Shown: positions 1 to 8,695, numbered from the stretch's first letter. The stretch is 40,434 nucleotides of DNA from Methylophaga thalassica (GCF_030159795.1 NZ_BSND01000012.1:1-40434), one strand, 5' to 3'. The notes: generated from the letters alone by a model not told the origin. A program made the numbers and translations.

Positions 1-160
1 AAGCGTGTGTAATAGACGAAACAAGCGTGTGTGATTCCCGAAAAAACGTGTGTAATAGCCGAAAAACGACTTAAAAGCGTGTGTGATAGCCGAAAAAGCT
101 TGCAATTCGTGTTTAATTCCCGATAATTAACCCAAATTGTGTGTGATTCCCGACTTACTG
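1..160 (+). repeat. Iteron array of the replication origin
   Basis: Direct repeats with the core GCGTGTGTRATWSMCGAAA begin near 3, 25, 47 and 75, with weaker copies near 110 and 137. A further copy lies at 40361 across the circle junction. The spacing of the first three is 22 bp, about two helical turns, as expected for iterons bound by a Rep monomer. They lie directly upstream of repA and beside a DnaA box and AT-rich DNA, which fits an iteron-controlled theta origin. Copies alternate between two core variants (TAATAG and TGATTCC), which is seen directly. Confidence 0.9.
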
Positions 161-210
161 TGTCTTTATTTTGGTGAGTCTGAGCCTCTCGCTGGAATGC
201 TTAGGGCTGT

Positions 211-229
211 TTTCGGGAATTACCCACGC
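211..229 (-). promoter_or_regulatory. Inverted iteron-like operator before repA
   Basis: The sequence here is the reverse complement of an iteron with about 17 of 19 matching positions, and it lies 27 bp before the repA start. In iteron plasmids, Rep dimers often repress their own gene through an operator that shares sequence with the iterons. The position and single inverted copy suggest that role here; this is inference. Confidence 0.6.
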
Positions 230-255
230 CACTAACAAAACATGGAGTGTTGAAA

Positions 256-1314
256 ATGGCATTGCCCCCTATGGCTAAAGATCAACTGAAAAGACTGAAG
301 CACCCACAAAAGGATTTGTTTGTAATTGATGCTCTGGACGTAATCATCAAAGATGATATGCCCTCGATGGAATACCCTTTTTATTCATTATCAAAAAAGC
401 CAGACAGGGAAGTAAGGCGATATGAATACAAAGACAGGTGGATAGAGTTTAGACCGAGTATAAAAGGGCTACCAACTATCTATGATAAAGACCTGATTAT
501 TTATGCCATAAGCAACATCATTGCTGCCCTCGATGAAGGGCAGGAACCACCTAAAGAGGTTGAGATTGATCCTTATGCGTTTTTTGTATTCACGCAACGC
601 GGTACAGGTGGCCGTGATTATGATGCGCTAAGAGATAGCCTTGATCGTCTGGATGGAACACGCTTTAGAACCAACATCACAATGAATGGAACAATCATTG
701 ACCAGTGGCAGGGGTTGTTAGATAAATCAGCTCTTAAAACAAATGAGGCAACAGGAAAGCCCGAAGTTTTAAGAATCACACTGTCTGATATGGTTATAAA
801 TACAATCAAGTCGCGAGAAGTTCTAACTCTGAACCGCGATTACTTCAGGCTAAAAAAACCAATCGAAAGGCGTATCTATGAGTTAGCCAGAAAACACGTA
901 GGCCAGCAAAACGGCTGGGGCGTGAGTCTGGAAACACTGCATATCAAGTCTGGCTCTCGCGCTGTCATCAGAGAGTTTCGCAGGGCAGTAAAACACCTAT
1001 CTGAACACAATCACTTGCCCGATTATCACGTCTACTTTGAAAAAGAGACTGATAAGGTTTTTTTCTATCCGCGTGAAGAGTTTCAGAAAGCATACAAACC
1101 AAACGAACAGGAAGAGGCTGAAGGGGAAACATTACCGGCACTCGCATTCTGGGCTATTGAGAAAGGCAAAGCGGCTGCGCCTGATATGGATATATACGCA
1201 TTAGAGGCCGACTGGCGCGCTCTCTGGAAAAAGACCGGCAAGAAGCCTTTTGAAAACCATAATGCCGCGTTTATTGGTTACTGCAAATCCGCATATAAGA
1301 AAGCGAACAGCTGA
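256..1314 (+). CDS. repA: Replication initiator protein RepA
   Basis: A 352-residue initiator of the RepA type (PF10134-like). The N-terminal third contains the family pattern YPFYSLSK followed by a GLPTIYDKDLIIYAISNI block, and the middle has the winged-helix-like stretch RDYFRLKKPIERRIYELARKH. It is expected to bind the iterons upstream, open the AT-rich DNA and recruit host DnaA and helicase. I chose the ATG at 256 because GGAGTG sits 6 bases before it; a GTG at 247 is in frame but overlaps that site. It stands alone, and an inverted iteron in its promoter suggests autorepression. I cannot assign an incompatibility group from sequence alone. Confidence 0.9.
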   Translation: MALPPMAKDQLKRLKHPQKDLFVIDALDVIIKDDMPSMEYPFYSLSKKPDREVRRYEYKDRWIEFRPSIKGLPTIYDKDLIIYAISNIIAALDEGQEPPKEVEIDPYAFFVFTQRGTGGRDYDALRDSLDRLDGTRFRTNITMNGTIIDQWQGLLDKSALKTNEATGKPEVLRITLSDMVINTIKSREVLTLNRDYFRLKKPIERRIYELARKHVGQQNGWGVSLETLHIKSGSRAVIREFRRAVKHLSEHNHLPDYHVYFEKETDKVFFYPREEFQKAYKPNEQEEAEGETLPALAFWAIEKGKAAAPDMDIYALEADWRALWKKTGKKPFENHNAAFIGYCKSAYKKANS

Positions 1315-1319
1315 ACAAG

Positions 1320-1394
1320 AGTCTATCCACAAATTCACAGGCAACGAGCAGCCCTACCTTGCAAGCGAACTGGCCTGTTCATCTGTGGCTAACT
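1320..1394. repeat. Long hairpin element, copy 1 of 3
   Basis: Arms at 1320-1342 and 1373-1394 are complementary over about 22 bases with few mismatches and contain TATCCACA, close to a DnaA box. The loop contains GAGCAGCCCTA and GCAAGCGAAC, which recur inverted at 37868-37945 and in altered form at 37983-38063. It lies just after the repA stop. It may be a terminator, a folded single-strand element or a protein-binding site; the sequence alone does not decide. Confidence 0.7.
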
Positions 1395-1419
1395 CAATTA
1401 CTCATGTGAGTATATGAGT
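1392..1419. promoter_or_regulatory. ACTC/GAGT tetramer array before the T4SS operon
   Basis: Tetramers ACTC (1392), ACTC (1400), GAGT (1408) and GAGT (1416) lie exactly 8 bp apart, separated by 4-bp AT-rich spacers. This is the operator grammar described for ParG-type ribbon-helix-helix proteins. A ParG-like gene lies at 38512-38760, so it is a reasonable candidate binder. The site is 85 bp before virB1 and may control the whole transfer operon. Confidence 0.65.
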
Positions 1420-1442
1420 ACACAAGCGGAAGCAAAAAACAT

Positions 1443-1487
1443 ATTGATATATTTTGCATATCAATTTATGATTTATTGCAAATCAAT
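1443..1487. promoter_or_regulatory. AT-rich operator of the T4SS promoter region
   Basis: An inverted repeat ATTGATAT (1443-1450) / ATATCAAT (1458-1465) overlaps a direct repeat TTGCATATCAAT (1454-1465) and TTGCAAATCAAT (1476-1487). The virB1 start follows at 1504. The double-repeat design suggests a repressor that binds cooperatively to control the transfer operon. The protein is unknown. No clear -35/-10 pair stood out. Confidence 0.5.
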
Positions 1488-1503
1488 AAACAGGGTATGT
1501 TAA

Positions 1504-2214
1504 ATGGATTTCAACGCATTAATGGATGAATGCGCGCCCAATGTTTCACCTGTCACAATGGCCGCGATTGTTAAACAAGAGTCGAACTTTAACCCGTTTG
1601 CGGTTGGCGTGAATGGTGATTATGTTTTGGAGCGACAACCCCAGACCAAAGAAGAAGCATTAGAAGTGGTCGCATGGTTGGAGCAGCAAGGGCAAACAAA
1701 TTTAGACCTTGGGCTAGGCCAGATCAGTAGAGCGAACAGAGCGGCCTACCAGCTATCAAACGCTGACAGCTTTGATGCTTGTCTAAACATTCAAATCGCC
1801 GCCGACATTCTCACTCAAAACTATACCCGCGCTGTTAATTCTGGCCTCAATGGTCAGGAAGCTTTAACAGCGGCCATATCCAGTTATAACACCGGCTCTC
1901 AGACTGCCGGTTTTGAAAATGGTTATGTGCAGAAAGTCATTAATAATGTCTCGCCTGAGACAGTTACCGTCCCAGCTCTAAAGAACAGCGCGCAGGCCGT
2001 GAACGTACCGGCCAAGAAAAGCGAAAGCAAAGAGCTGGACGCGAAGAAATTCCCCCCTCAGTCGGTATATTCCTCGCTGGTATCAGCTGGCGAAGAATCC
2101 ATATACAAATCGGATTTATCCGATGTCGGCGTATTTGTATATGGGGGAGCGGGGGATAACGGCCTAGTCAGGAATGACGAAGGGCAATATCACACAAATA
2201 TTTTACGGGACTAA
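1504..2214 (+). CDS. virB1: VirB1-type lytic transglycosylase
   Basis: A 236-residue protein with the lysozyme-like SLT fold in its first 150 residues: the catalytic glutamate in VKQES near residue 27, the LGLGQI segment, and SSYNTGS. It would cut peptidoglycan locally so the T4SS can be assembled across the wall. No classical signal peptide is visible at the N terminus, as in several VirB1 homologues. The last 80 residues are lysine- and serine-rich and not recognisable. It is the first gene of the transfer operon, and its promoter region carries two kinds of operator. Confidence 0.9.
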   Translation: MDFNALMDECAPNVSPVTMAAIVKQESNFNPFAVGVNGDYVLERQPQTKEEALEVVAWLEQQGQTNLDLGLGQISRANRAAYQLSNADSFDACLNIQIAADILTQNYTRAVNSGLNGQEALTAAISSYNTGSQTAGFENGYVQKVINNVSPETVTVPALKNSAQAVNVPAKKSESKELDAKKFPPQSVYSSLVSAGEESIYKSDLSDVGVFVYGGAGDNGLVRNDEGQYHTNILRD

Positions 2215-2242
2215 AATTATTTGCCATGCAATTTAATAAAAT

Positions 2243-2629
2243 ATGAATATACAAAAACTATTAAAAGGTGGTAGCATTTTAGAAAATATTGCAAAATGTG
2301 ATCGATTGACTGAAACAGCGTTTATCGAATACGCAGAAAACAAGGCTATCGAGACTTTAACGATTTTACAGACCAATGAAGGGGGATATGTTTTAGCAGT
2401 AACGCTCACATGGAAAGACGGGCTTAGCGTGTTAGAAACCACGCGAAACACGGTCAGGGAATGGGTTGATTTTGACAGACTGGCTAAGCACATTTCAGAG
2501 AAGTACCCGCGCTTAACTGATATTCAAGTCATCTTGAATAAAGAGTTTGTCATCAATCAACACATGAAACTAAAGGGAGTTAAGGCGGTGTGTTTTGACT
2601 CTGAGTATTTACAACCAGAAAAGCAATAG
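2243..2629 (+). CDS. Conserved plasmid protein of unknown function in the T4SS operon
   Basis: A 128-residue soluble protein without signal peptide or membrane segment. The pattern FIEYAENKAIETLTILQTNEGGYVLAVTLTWKDG, then TTRNTVREW, resembles small plasmid proteins that are sometimes labelled as partition-associated (ParC-like); I recall this only loosely. It sits between virB1 and virB2, where no core T4SS component is expected, and shares their direction and close spacing. It could be a regulator or accessory transfer protein; nothing here proves a role. Confidence 0.7.
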   Translation: MNIQKLLKGGSILENIAKCDRLTETAFIEYAENKAIETLTILQTNEGGYVLAVTLTWKDGLSVLETTRNTVREWVDFDRLAKHISEKYPRLTDIQVILNKEFVINQHMKLKGVKAVCFDSEYLQPEKQ

Positions 2630-2638
2630 GAGTTAGTT

Positions 2639-2941
2639 TTGAAAGGACTAAAAGGAATGTTAAAAATCAAAGAAACATGGAAATTAGGGATTATGGCTTT
2701 TGTGCTGTTGTTGCCTGAAGCGGCAATGGCTGAACCTTGGGATGATGCAGCCGATCAAGTGCTGGCTATCTTCACAGGGGGCTTAACCAGAACCCTAGCC
2801 GTTATCGCGATCATCGTGTCCGGTATCTTGGCAATGTTCGGCAAGATGCAGTGGTCGTGGGTTATTAATATCGTTATCGGTATTGTCTTGATCTTCGGTG
2901 GTGCTGCCATTGTTGATTACATTATCGCAGCTGCATCGTAA
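2639..2941 (+). CDS. virB2: VirB2-type pilin
   Basis: A 100-residue prepilin. After a basic start, a signal peptide ends near AMAEPWDD (about residue 31), leaving a short mature protein with two hydrophobic segments (about 45-65 and 72-97). This is the cyclic or linear pilin architecture of VirB2/TrbC. The annotated start is a TTG preceded by AGGAG at 2628; an in-frame ATG at 2657 is possible and would still leave the signal peptide. Its stop overlaps the virB3 start by one base. Confidence 0.85.
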   Translation: MKGLKGMLKIKETWKLGIMAFVLLLPEAAMAEPWDDAADQVLAIFTGGLTRTLAVIAIIVSGILAMFGKMQWSWVINIVIGIVLIFGGAAIVDYIIAAAS

Positions 2942-3261
2942 TGGCTGAAGATAACGAAATCATTACAGTAGACCCGTTGTTTGTGGGGCTTACACGCCCC
3001 ACAACGCTTTATGGTGTGCCTTATTTTGCTGCCATTTTTGAGTTCATGGTCACGGTGATTTTCTTTCTCATTCATGGCAACCCTTTAAGCCTGCTGATCA
3101 TCATCCCTGTGCATGGGGTTTTGTATTTAATCAGTGCAGCCGATAGCAACATTTTTAGTGCTATCGCGTTATGGGCTAACACTAGCTCACGCTGTCAAAA
3201 CCGTATGCACTGGTCTGGTGTGTCATTTTCACCCTTGAGGCTTAAAGGCAAAATTAAATAA
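2941..3261 (+). CDS. virB3: VirB3-type inner-membrane protein
   Basis: A 106-residue protein with the typical VirB3 beginning DPLFVGLTRPTTLYGVPYFAA and two adjacent membrane segments (about residues 27-65). VirB3 works with VirB4 at the inner-membrane base of the T4SS. It overlaps virB2 by one base and is followed 18 bp later by virB4, as in the pKM101/R388 gene order. The length is normal for the family. Confidence 0.9.
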   Translation: MAEDNEIITVDPLFVGLTRPTTLYGVPYFAAIFEFMVTVIFFLIHGNPLSLLIIIPVHGVLYLISAADSNIFSAIALWANTSSRCQNRMHWSGVSFSPLRLKGKIK

Positions 3262-3279
3262 CGGAAAAGGATTAGCAGG

Positions 3280-5694
3280 ATGCAATCAGCACTAAAAAAG
3301 GAAAGAGAACTATCCGAGTTCATACCGTACACGTCCCACGTTACGGAAAACATCATAAAGACTGAGAATGATGATTATATCCTGACGCTCAGACTTCAAG
3401 GCGCAGCCCATGAAAGCGCCGACATTAGCCAGCTCAATAGCTGGCATGAGCAGTTAAACGGTTTCCTGAGAAATATTGCATCTGAGAATATTGCGATTTG
3501 GTCGCATATTGTCAGGCGGCAATACGACCGTTACCCAGCGGGTAATTTTTCTAATGAGTTTGCAGACAAGCTCAATGAAAAATACAAGGAAGCCATGCTT
3601 TCTAAAAAGCTGTTTATCAATGAGCTATATATCTCACTTGTTTACAGACAGTCACCTAACAAAGCCTTTTCACTTGTTTCCAAGTTTGTACCCAAAACAA
3701 AAAAGACACTGATTGAAGAGCAAGAAGACGCGATACATGAGCTGGAAGAAGCTTGTGAAACAGCGATTACAGCCCTGAACAGATATGAACCTGAACGGCT
3801 GGGATTTTATTCCTACAATGACCGGCTGTTTTCAGAGCCGTTGCAGCTGTACGCATTCTTGATAGATGGTGAATGGCATAGATTCCCTGTACCAAAAACC
3901 AGCATCAAAGAGGTTTTAGCCACAAGTCGGCCTTTCTTTGGTAAGGCTGGCTCTATTGCTATTAAAACCCCGTCAAGCTCACACCATGCGGCTGTACTGG
4001 CGATTCAAGAATATTCCTCAATGACTTACGGCGGGATTCTGGATGATCTGCTTAACGTGCCTTTCCCGTTAGTAGTCAGCCAGTCTTTCACGTTTATTGG
4101 TAAGCAAGCGGCTGTCGGTCGCATGACCAGACAGAAAGACAGAATGATCGCGGCGGGTGATGTGGCCGTGTCTCAGATTGCAGACATCGAGCAGGCGCTT
4201 GATGACTTGGTATCTAATCGCTTTGTGATGGGTACGCACCATCTGACAATCACAATCCGGTCAGAAGACGCTAAAGAGCTGTCTAAGGCCATTTCTACAA
4301 CCGGCGCAATCTTATCTGATGTCGGGATGAAATGGGCGCGTGAAGACGTGTCAGCGTTTGCAGCGTACTACGCTCAACTCCCAGCGAACTTTAAATATCG
4401 CCCTCGCTTGTCAGATATTTCAAGCCGCAACTTTGCGGCGTTCAGCTGCTTTCACAACTTCCCGACTGGCCGTATCACCGGCAACCAGTGGGGCAATGCT
4501 GTAATGATGTTCAGAACGACATCAAACAGCCCGTATTTTTTTAACTTCCATCAAACGGAAGTCATAGACAACAAGATTGATAAAAACCACCGTGACTTAG
4601 CGAATACGCTCATTATTGGTAAGTCTGGCGGCGGTAAAACTGTGCTTGAAATGATGATGCTGGCGCAGGCAACCAAGTTTGATGAGCCGGACGATCCGGC
4701 TACATTCATTTTGTTTGATAAAGACTTTGGCGCGTCTATTGGTATTCGTGCAATGGGCGGTAAATATTTTCCATTGAAAAGCAAAGTGCCAACGGGACTT
4801 GCGCCTTTGAAAATGGAAAACACGCCTGACAATGTGGCGTTTCTGGATCAGCTGATCAAGAAACTAACCTATCGTGATGACTCGCCATTTACACCCGTTC
4901 AAGAGAATGAAATACACGAAGCCTTAAACGGCGTGATGTCTCTCCCTAAAGAGCATCGTTCATTGTCTGCATTGCTTCAGTTTCTTGATCCGACCGACAG
5001 CAACGGCATCGGGGCAAGGCTCAAGAAATGGTGTAAAGGCGGGGCTAATGGCTGGGTATTTGATAACGACGAAGATACGTTTGAACTAACAGGATCAAAT
5101 ATCTTTGGGTTTGACGTTACCGGCTTTATTGAGAACAAAGAGATAAAAACACCTATCACGATGTATCTATTCCATAAGGTTGAAAAGCTGATTGACGGAA
5201 GACGCTTGATTGTCTTTTTAGACGAGTTCTGGAAGCTGCTTGCTGATCCGTATTTTGAGGATTTTGTTGAAAACAAACTAAAAACCATCCGTAAGCAGAA
5301 CGGTTTTTTAGTTCCGATAACTCAAACGCCTGATGAAATGATCAAATCAAGAATTAGCGCATCCCTGATCCAGCAAACAGCAACTAAGATTTTTCTACCT
5401 AATCCTGAAGCTTCACGATCTGCCTATGTGGACGGAATGAAGCTGACGAATCGGGAATATGAGCTAATTAAAAACTTTAGCGAAAAATCGAGATTGTGCC
5501 TGATTAAACAGGGGCAAAACTCGGTTGTCGCTGAGCTGAACCTGAAAGGGTTCGATGATGAGCTTGCCGTACTTTCTGGCAATACGGCAACGTCGGCACT
5601 AGCTGAAAGGATCGTTGAAGAGCTAGGCCATGATCCGGCTGTCTGGTTGCCAGAATTTCATAAACAAAGGAAGGGTGAAAACCATGTTGACTAA
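3280..5694 (+). CDS. virB4: VirB4 ATPase of the T4SS
   Basis: An 804-residue ATPase that powers pilus biogenesis and substrate passage. The N-terminal CagE/TrbE/VirB4 domain is followed by Walker A GKSGGGKT (about residues 447-454) and Walker B LIVFLDEFWK (about 643-652). The motif PITQTPDE follows, where the family usually has a conserved glutamine. The length is typical. The start has GGAAAAGGA upstream. Its 3' end overlaps virB5 by 11 bp, suggesting translational coupling. Confidence 0.95.
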   Translation: MQSALKKERELSEFIPYTSHVTENIIKTENDDYILTLRLQGAAHESADISQLNSWHEQLNGFLRNIASENIAIWSHIVRRQYDRYPAGNFSNEFADKLNEKYKEAMLSKKLFINELYISLVYRQSPNKAFSLVSKFVPKTKKTLIEEQEDAIHELEEACETAITALNRYEPERLGFYSYNDRLFSEPLQLYAFLIDGEWHRFPVPKTSIKEVLATSRPFFGKAGSIAIKTPSSSHHAAVLAIQEYSSMTYGGILDDLLNVPFPLVVSQSFTFIGKQAAVGRMTRQKDRMIAAGDVAVSQIADIEQALDDLVSNRFVMGTHHLTITIRSEDAKELSKAISTTGAILSDVGMKWAREDVSAFAAYYAQLPANFKYRPRLSDISSRNFAAFSCFHNFPTGRITGNQWGNAVMMFRTTSNSPYFFNFHQTEVIDNKIDKNHRDLANTLIIGKSGGGKTVLEMMMLAQATKFDEPDDPATFILFDKDFGASIGIRAMGGKYFPLKSKVPTGLAPLKMENTPDNVAFLDQLIKKLTYRDDSPFTPVQENEIHEALNGVMSLPKEHRSLSALLQFLDPTDSNGIGARLKKWCKGGANGWVFDNDEDTFELTGSNIFGFDVTGFIENKEIKTPITMYLFHKVEKLIDGRRLIVFLDEFWKLLADPYFEDFVENKLKTIRKQNGFLVPITQTPDEMIKSRISASLIQQTATKIFLPNPEASRSAYVDGMKLTNREYELIKNFSEKSRLCLIKQGQNSVVAELNLKGFDDELAVLSGNTATSALAERIVEELGHDPAVWLPEFHKQRKGENHVD

Positions 5695-6409
5695 AGGACG
5701 AAAATTCATTGCTGCATCTTTTGTGGCCGCAACTCTCTCATTACCACTGCCAAGCATGGCCGGTGGTATTCCTGTTATTGACGTGGCCGCGATTGCTGAA
5801 GCGGTCAAGACGCTTATTCAGCTGGAAAAGCAGTTTAGTGAATTACAGGAACAAACCGGACTGACTGAAGAGCAATTACGCTCAATGACTGGCTCAAGAA
5901 GTATGGCCGACCTCGTAAACGATCCTGAAAGTCGTTTTTATATTCCAGCGGAATATCAAGACGTTTTAAAACTGACCGCCGGTATCAATGGCGGTGACTA
6001 TGACGGTCTTCAGAATCGCATTGAAGAGCTGTTAGAAGCCGCTACGCTGCTTGATATAGAAGACTCGCCTTATGACCCTGATTCAGTCGAAGGGCAAGCG
6101 TATGTGGCCGACCAGAACCAGATAGCTTTAAACAGTGCGTTAGCTGAAGCGGCCTATAACGAAGCTAACAGCAGGACAGAGAAAATCCAGATTTTACTTG
6201 ATAAGGTCAATGACGCTGAAGACCCTAAAGACATTGCCGATCTGAATGCGCGCATTGCAGCTGAACAGCTCATGCTTACAAACGAGCAAAACAAACTGCT
6301 TGCCCTGCAACAAAACCAAGCCGCCTATTGGGAGCGCCAAAACCAGCGCAGAAAGGAAGGAAGCATCAAAGCAATAGGGCAGCAAGAATACACAACTATT
6401 GATTGGTAG
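5684..6409 (+). CDS. virB5: VirB5-type minor pilin
   Basis: A 241-residue secreted protein. The signal peptide (basic MLTKGRKF, hydrophobic stretch, LPSMAGG) ends near residue 26. The mature part is largely helical with coiled-coil stretches, as in VirB5/TraC, which sits at the pilus tip and helps contact recipients. I chose ATG 5684, preceded by AAGGAAGGG, rather than a start 54 bases upstream. The C terminus QQEYTTIDW closely resembles the end of the following lipoprotein. Confidence 0.88.
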   Translation: MLTKGRKFIAASFVAATLSLPLPSMAGGIPVIDVAAIAEAVKTLIQLEKQFSELQEQTGLTEEQLRSMTGSRSMADLVNDPESRFYIPAEYQDVLKLTAGINGGDYDGLQNRIEELLEAATLLDIEDSPYDPDSVEGQAYVADQNQIALNSALAEAAYNEANSRTEKIQILLDKVNDAEDPKDIADLNARIAAEQLMLTNEQNKLLALQQNQAAYWERQNQRRKEGSIKAIGQQEYTTIDW

Positions 6410-6431
6410 TTTCAGTAAGAAGGAAAGATAA

Positions 6432-6668
6432 ATGAAAATAAAAATTTTAATCCTACTTTCAGCCACCTTACTAGGCGGCTGCTTTGACGAAGACAAATCA
6501 CCCACCATCGAACCTGAAACAATGGCTGACTGTATAGCTATTGAAAATCCTAATGATCGTGATATCTGCAAAATGAAGATGGATGAAAAAACCAAAAAGC
6601 AGGCAGAAGATGACGCTAAAAGCATGGAGTCTGTAGGCGATCAGGAATTTAAAACGATTGAATGGTAA
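6432..6668 (+). CDS. EexN-like entry-exclusion lipoprotein
   Basis: A 78-residue lipoprotein with lipobox LGGC (cysteine 17) and a charged, lysine-rich mature part. Its position between virB5 and virB6 matches the entry-exclusion gene eex of pKM101-type systems, which stops identical plasmids entering the cell. The C terminus DQEFKTIEW mirrors the VirB5 end. AAGGAAAG precedes the start. Function is inferred from position, lipobox and size; the sequence is too short for certainty. Confidence 0.75.
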   Translation: MKIKILILLSATLLGGCFDEDKSPTIEPETMADCIAIENPNDRDICKMKMDEKTKKQAEDDAKSMESVGDQEFKTIEW

Positions 6669-6691
6669 GAGTCATTAAATAGGGATTTAAA

Positions 6692-7705
6692 ATGGCACAG
6701 GGAATTTTCAAACCAACGTTCGACAAAATAGACACAACGTTAGCGACATATATCAATGACGTAGCTACCAATGTAATTGCTGCAATTACTCCGGTAGTCA
6801 CTACGCTTTTATTGATTTATGTGACCCTGTGGGGGTGGTCTGTTATTACCGGCAAAACGGGTGAACTCGTTACGGACGGGTTCAACCGGATAATTAAGAT
6901 CACCATCATTGTCGCGATAGCGATTAATCTGGGTTATTACAATAGCTTTGTTGTGAGTTTCTTATCTAACCTACCTGACAGACTTGCAGAACTAGCCTCT
7001 ATTACAGTTACTACAGATAGCGGCAGTTACCTAGATGGTGTGTTTTCACAAATCTGGGATTTAGGGTGGAAAATCCTCACAAAAGCGAAAGCAGAGGGCA
7101 ACTATGTTATGGCCGACATACCATTAACACTTGCCGCCTTAGCTGTCTGGCTTTTTGGTTTCGCTCTTACCGTAGTAGGCGCATTCCTACTTGTACTTTC
7201 AAAAATGGCACTATCAGTCCTACTTGGTGTAGGACCGATATTCGTTTTGATGTTGTTGTTTGAGCCTACAAAACGCTTCTTTGAATCGTGGCTAGGGCAG
7301 TGCTTTAACTTCATTCTTATTGTGATGCTGGTCGGGGGCATACTGCGCCTTATCGTCTCAATACTAACGGAGTACCTGACGAAGTATGAAGCGGCATCAG
7401 CAGGCGGCGCTACTGTTGATATAAGCGGCGCATTGCCAGCGGTTGTGTTATCCGCTATAGCAATACTAATTATGAGGCAGGTAATGCCTATTGCTTCAGC
7501 TCTTGGCGGCGGTATCGCGCTCAACACAATGAACTTTGGCCGTAGTATTCCCGACAAGTTTAATCAGTGGGATCAGGCGCGTATGCAGAAAAGAGCCTAC
7601 AACGATAAAGCTGTTACCAGCGGCCAACAGATTAGAGAGTCTTGGAAAACAGCAAAAAAAGTCACAGCAAAAATGAGACGCGGTAACAACGTTTCAAAAT
7701 CATAA
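6692..7705 (+). CDS. virB6: VirB6-type polytopic membrane protein
   Basis: A 337-residue inner-membrane protein with about six hydrophobic segments (for example near residues 28-50, 65-90, 148-170, 170-195, 205-230 and 250-265). VirB6 forms part of the inner-membrane channel through which DNA passes. The soluble, basic C-terminal tail (KRAYNDKAVTSGQQIRESWKTAKK) is probably cytoplasmic. Length and position match the family. A 74-bp gap before virB7 is the largest between the secretion genes from virB2 to virD4. Confidence 0.9.
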   Translation: MAQGIFKPTFDKIDTTLATYINDVATNVIAAITPVVTTLLLIYVTLWGWSVITGKTGELVTDGFNRIIKITIIVAIAINLGYYNSFVVSFLSNLPDRLAELASITVTTDSGSYLDGVFSQIWDLGWKILTKAKAEGNYVMADIPLTLAALAVWLFGFALTVVGAFLLVLSKMALSVLLGVGPIFVLMLLFEPTKRFFESWLGQCFNFILIVMLVGGILRLIVSILTEYLTKYEAASAGGATVDISGALPAVVLSAIAILIMRQVMPIASALGGGIALNTMNFGRSIPDKFNQWDQARMQKRAYNDKAVTSGQQIRESWKTAKKVTAKMRRGNNVSKS

Positions 7706-7745
7706 ATATTAATTAACAAAATCTAGCATTCTGCAAAACATTATG

Positions 7746-7751
7746 TATAAT
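7746..7751 (+). promoter_or_regulatory. Possible internal promoter before virB7
   Basis: A perfect TATAAT -10 hexamer lies in the AT-rich gap between virB6 and virB7, 28 bp before the virB7 start. No good -35 is visible at the right distance. It may give the core-complex genes virB7-virB10 a separate transcript. This is weak evidence. Confidence 0.35.
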
Positions 7752-7779
7752 AATGAATAGCAGATAACAGGGAGTTTTT

Positions 7780-7908
7780 ATGCGTAAATTATCCATTTTG
7801 GTTTTAATCTTGGCCGTGTCTGGCTGCTCATTAACCCCACCTAAACCGCCTATGTGTGAGGGTGAGTTTCATCCCGTAAACGTGCCTGAAGGTGCAAACC
7901 ATGAGTGA
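7780..7908 (+). CDS. virB7: VirB7-type lipoprotein
   Basis: A 42-residue lipoprotein: a short signal peptide ending in VSGC (cysteine 16), a proline-rich mature part (LTPPKPP) and one further cysteine. VirB7 forms the outer-membrane core complex with VirB9 and VirB10. The start is supported by GGGAG 9 bases upstream. The stop overlaps the virB8 start by 8 bp. Size and location are exactly those of VirB7/TrwH/TraN. Confidence 0.88.
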   Translation: MRKLSILVLILAVSGCSLTPPKPPMCEGEFHPVNVPEGANHE

Positions 7909-8695
7909 GGCCAAGGATAAAAAGGCTGCTCAAGAGTATTTGAATCAGGCCAATTTCTGGGAGCTGGATAAAACCAGCTCTTTGAATCGCTCTAACAAAG
8001 TCGCATGGTCACTGGCTGTTTTTGGCCTCGGCCTTGCGGCTGTTTGTGCATGGTCTGTAGGCCAATTAGCCCCGCTTAAAACCGTCGAACCCTATGTTAT
8101 TAGGGTGAACGAAACAAGCGGCTCTGTGGACATCGTTACCGCATTAAAGAACGGTAAAACGACTTATGAAATGGCATTAAATAAATATTTTATTGCCAAG
8201 TACATAAGAGCAAGGGAAGGGTACTCACGCCAGCTGGCCGAAGAGTTTTATTACACGGTTGGCCTGCTGTCTGGGAAGGATGAAAAGAAGCGGTATTTTA
8301 ACTGGTTCAATCCGAAAAACTCTGACTCGCCTTTGAATATTTATGATGAATCTGAAAAGGTCATGATCGATATTCAAAGCATTTCACCGATAGGCGATAA
8401 AGACAACAATATCGCGCTGGTTCGGTATATCAAAAAAGTGGAACACGGCAACACACCACCGACCAAAACACATTGGGCGGCAACGGTGCGTTATAGCTAT
8501 ACCACTGCACCAACGAATGAACGGGATCGCGAAATTAACCCGCTTGGTTTTCAAGTTGTGGAGTACAGAAACGATCCTGATACGGTTGGTGAAATCTCAA
8601 CCCCTACGATTACCTATAAAGCGGACAAGGAAAGCATGACGCCAGCCAGTAACGGCGGCATCTTCCCTCAAACAAGGACGAACACGGATGAATAA
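7901..8695 (+). CDS. virB8: VirB8 inner-membrane assembly factor
   Basis: A 264-residue protein with a cytoplasmic N terminus, one membrane segment (about residues 32-55) and a periplasmic NTF2-like domain, the standard VirB8 layout. It nucleates the inner-membrane complex. I use the ATG at 7901, which overlaps the virB7 stop; a GTG 9 bases earlier is less likely. The stop overlaps virB9 by 8 bp, so virB7, virB8 and virB9 are probably coupled in translation. Confidence 0.92.
   Translation: MSEAKDKKAAQEYLNQANFWELDKTSSLNRSNKVAWSLAVFGLGLAAVCAWSVGQLAPLKTVEPYVIRVNETSGSVDIVTALKNGKTTYEMALNKYFIAKYIRAREGYSRQLAEEFYYTVGLLSGKDEKKRYFNWFNPKNSDSPLNIYDESEKVMIDIQSISPIGDKDNNIALVRYIKKVEHGNTPPTKTHWAATVRYSYTTAPTNERDREINPLGFQVVEYRNDPDTVGEISTPTITYKADKESMTPASNGGIFPQTRTNTDE

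Noticed and set aside
1-160. CRISPR-like direct repeats
   Set aside because: 22-bp spacing without unique spacers, next to repA, identifies them as iterons.
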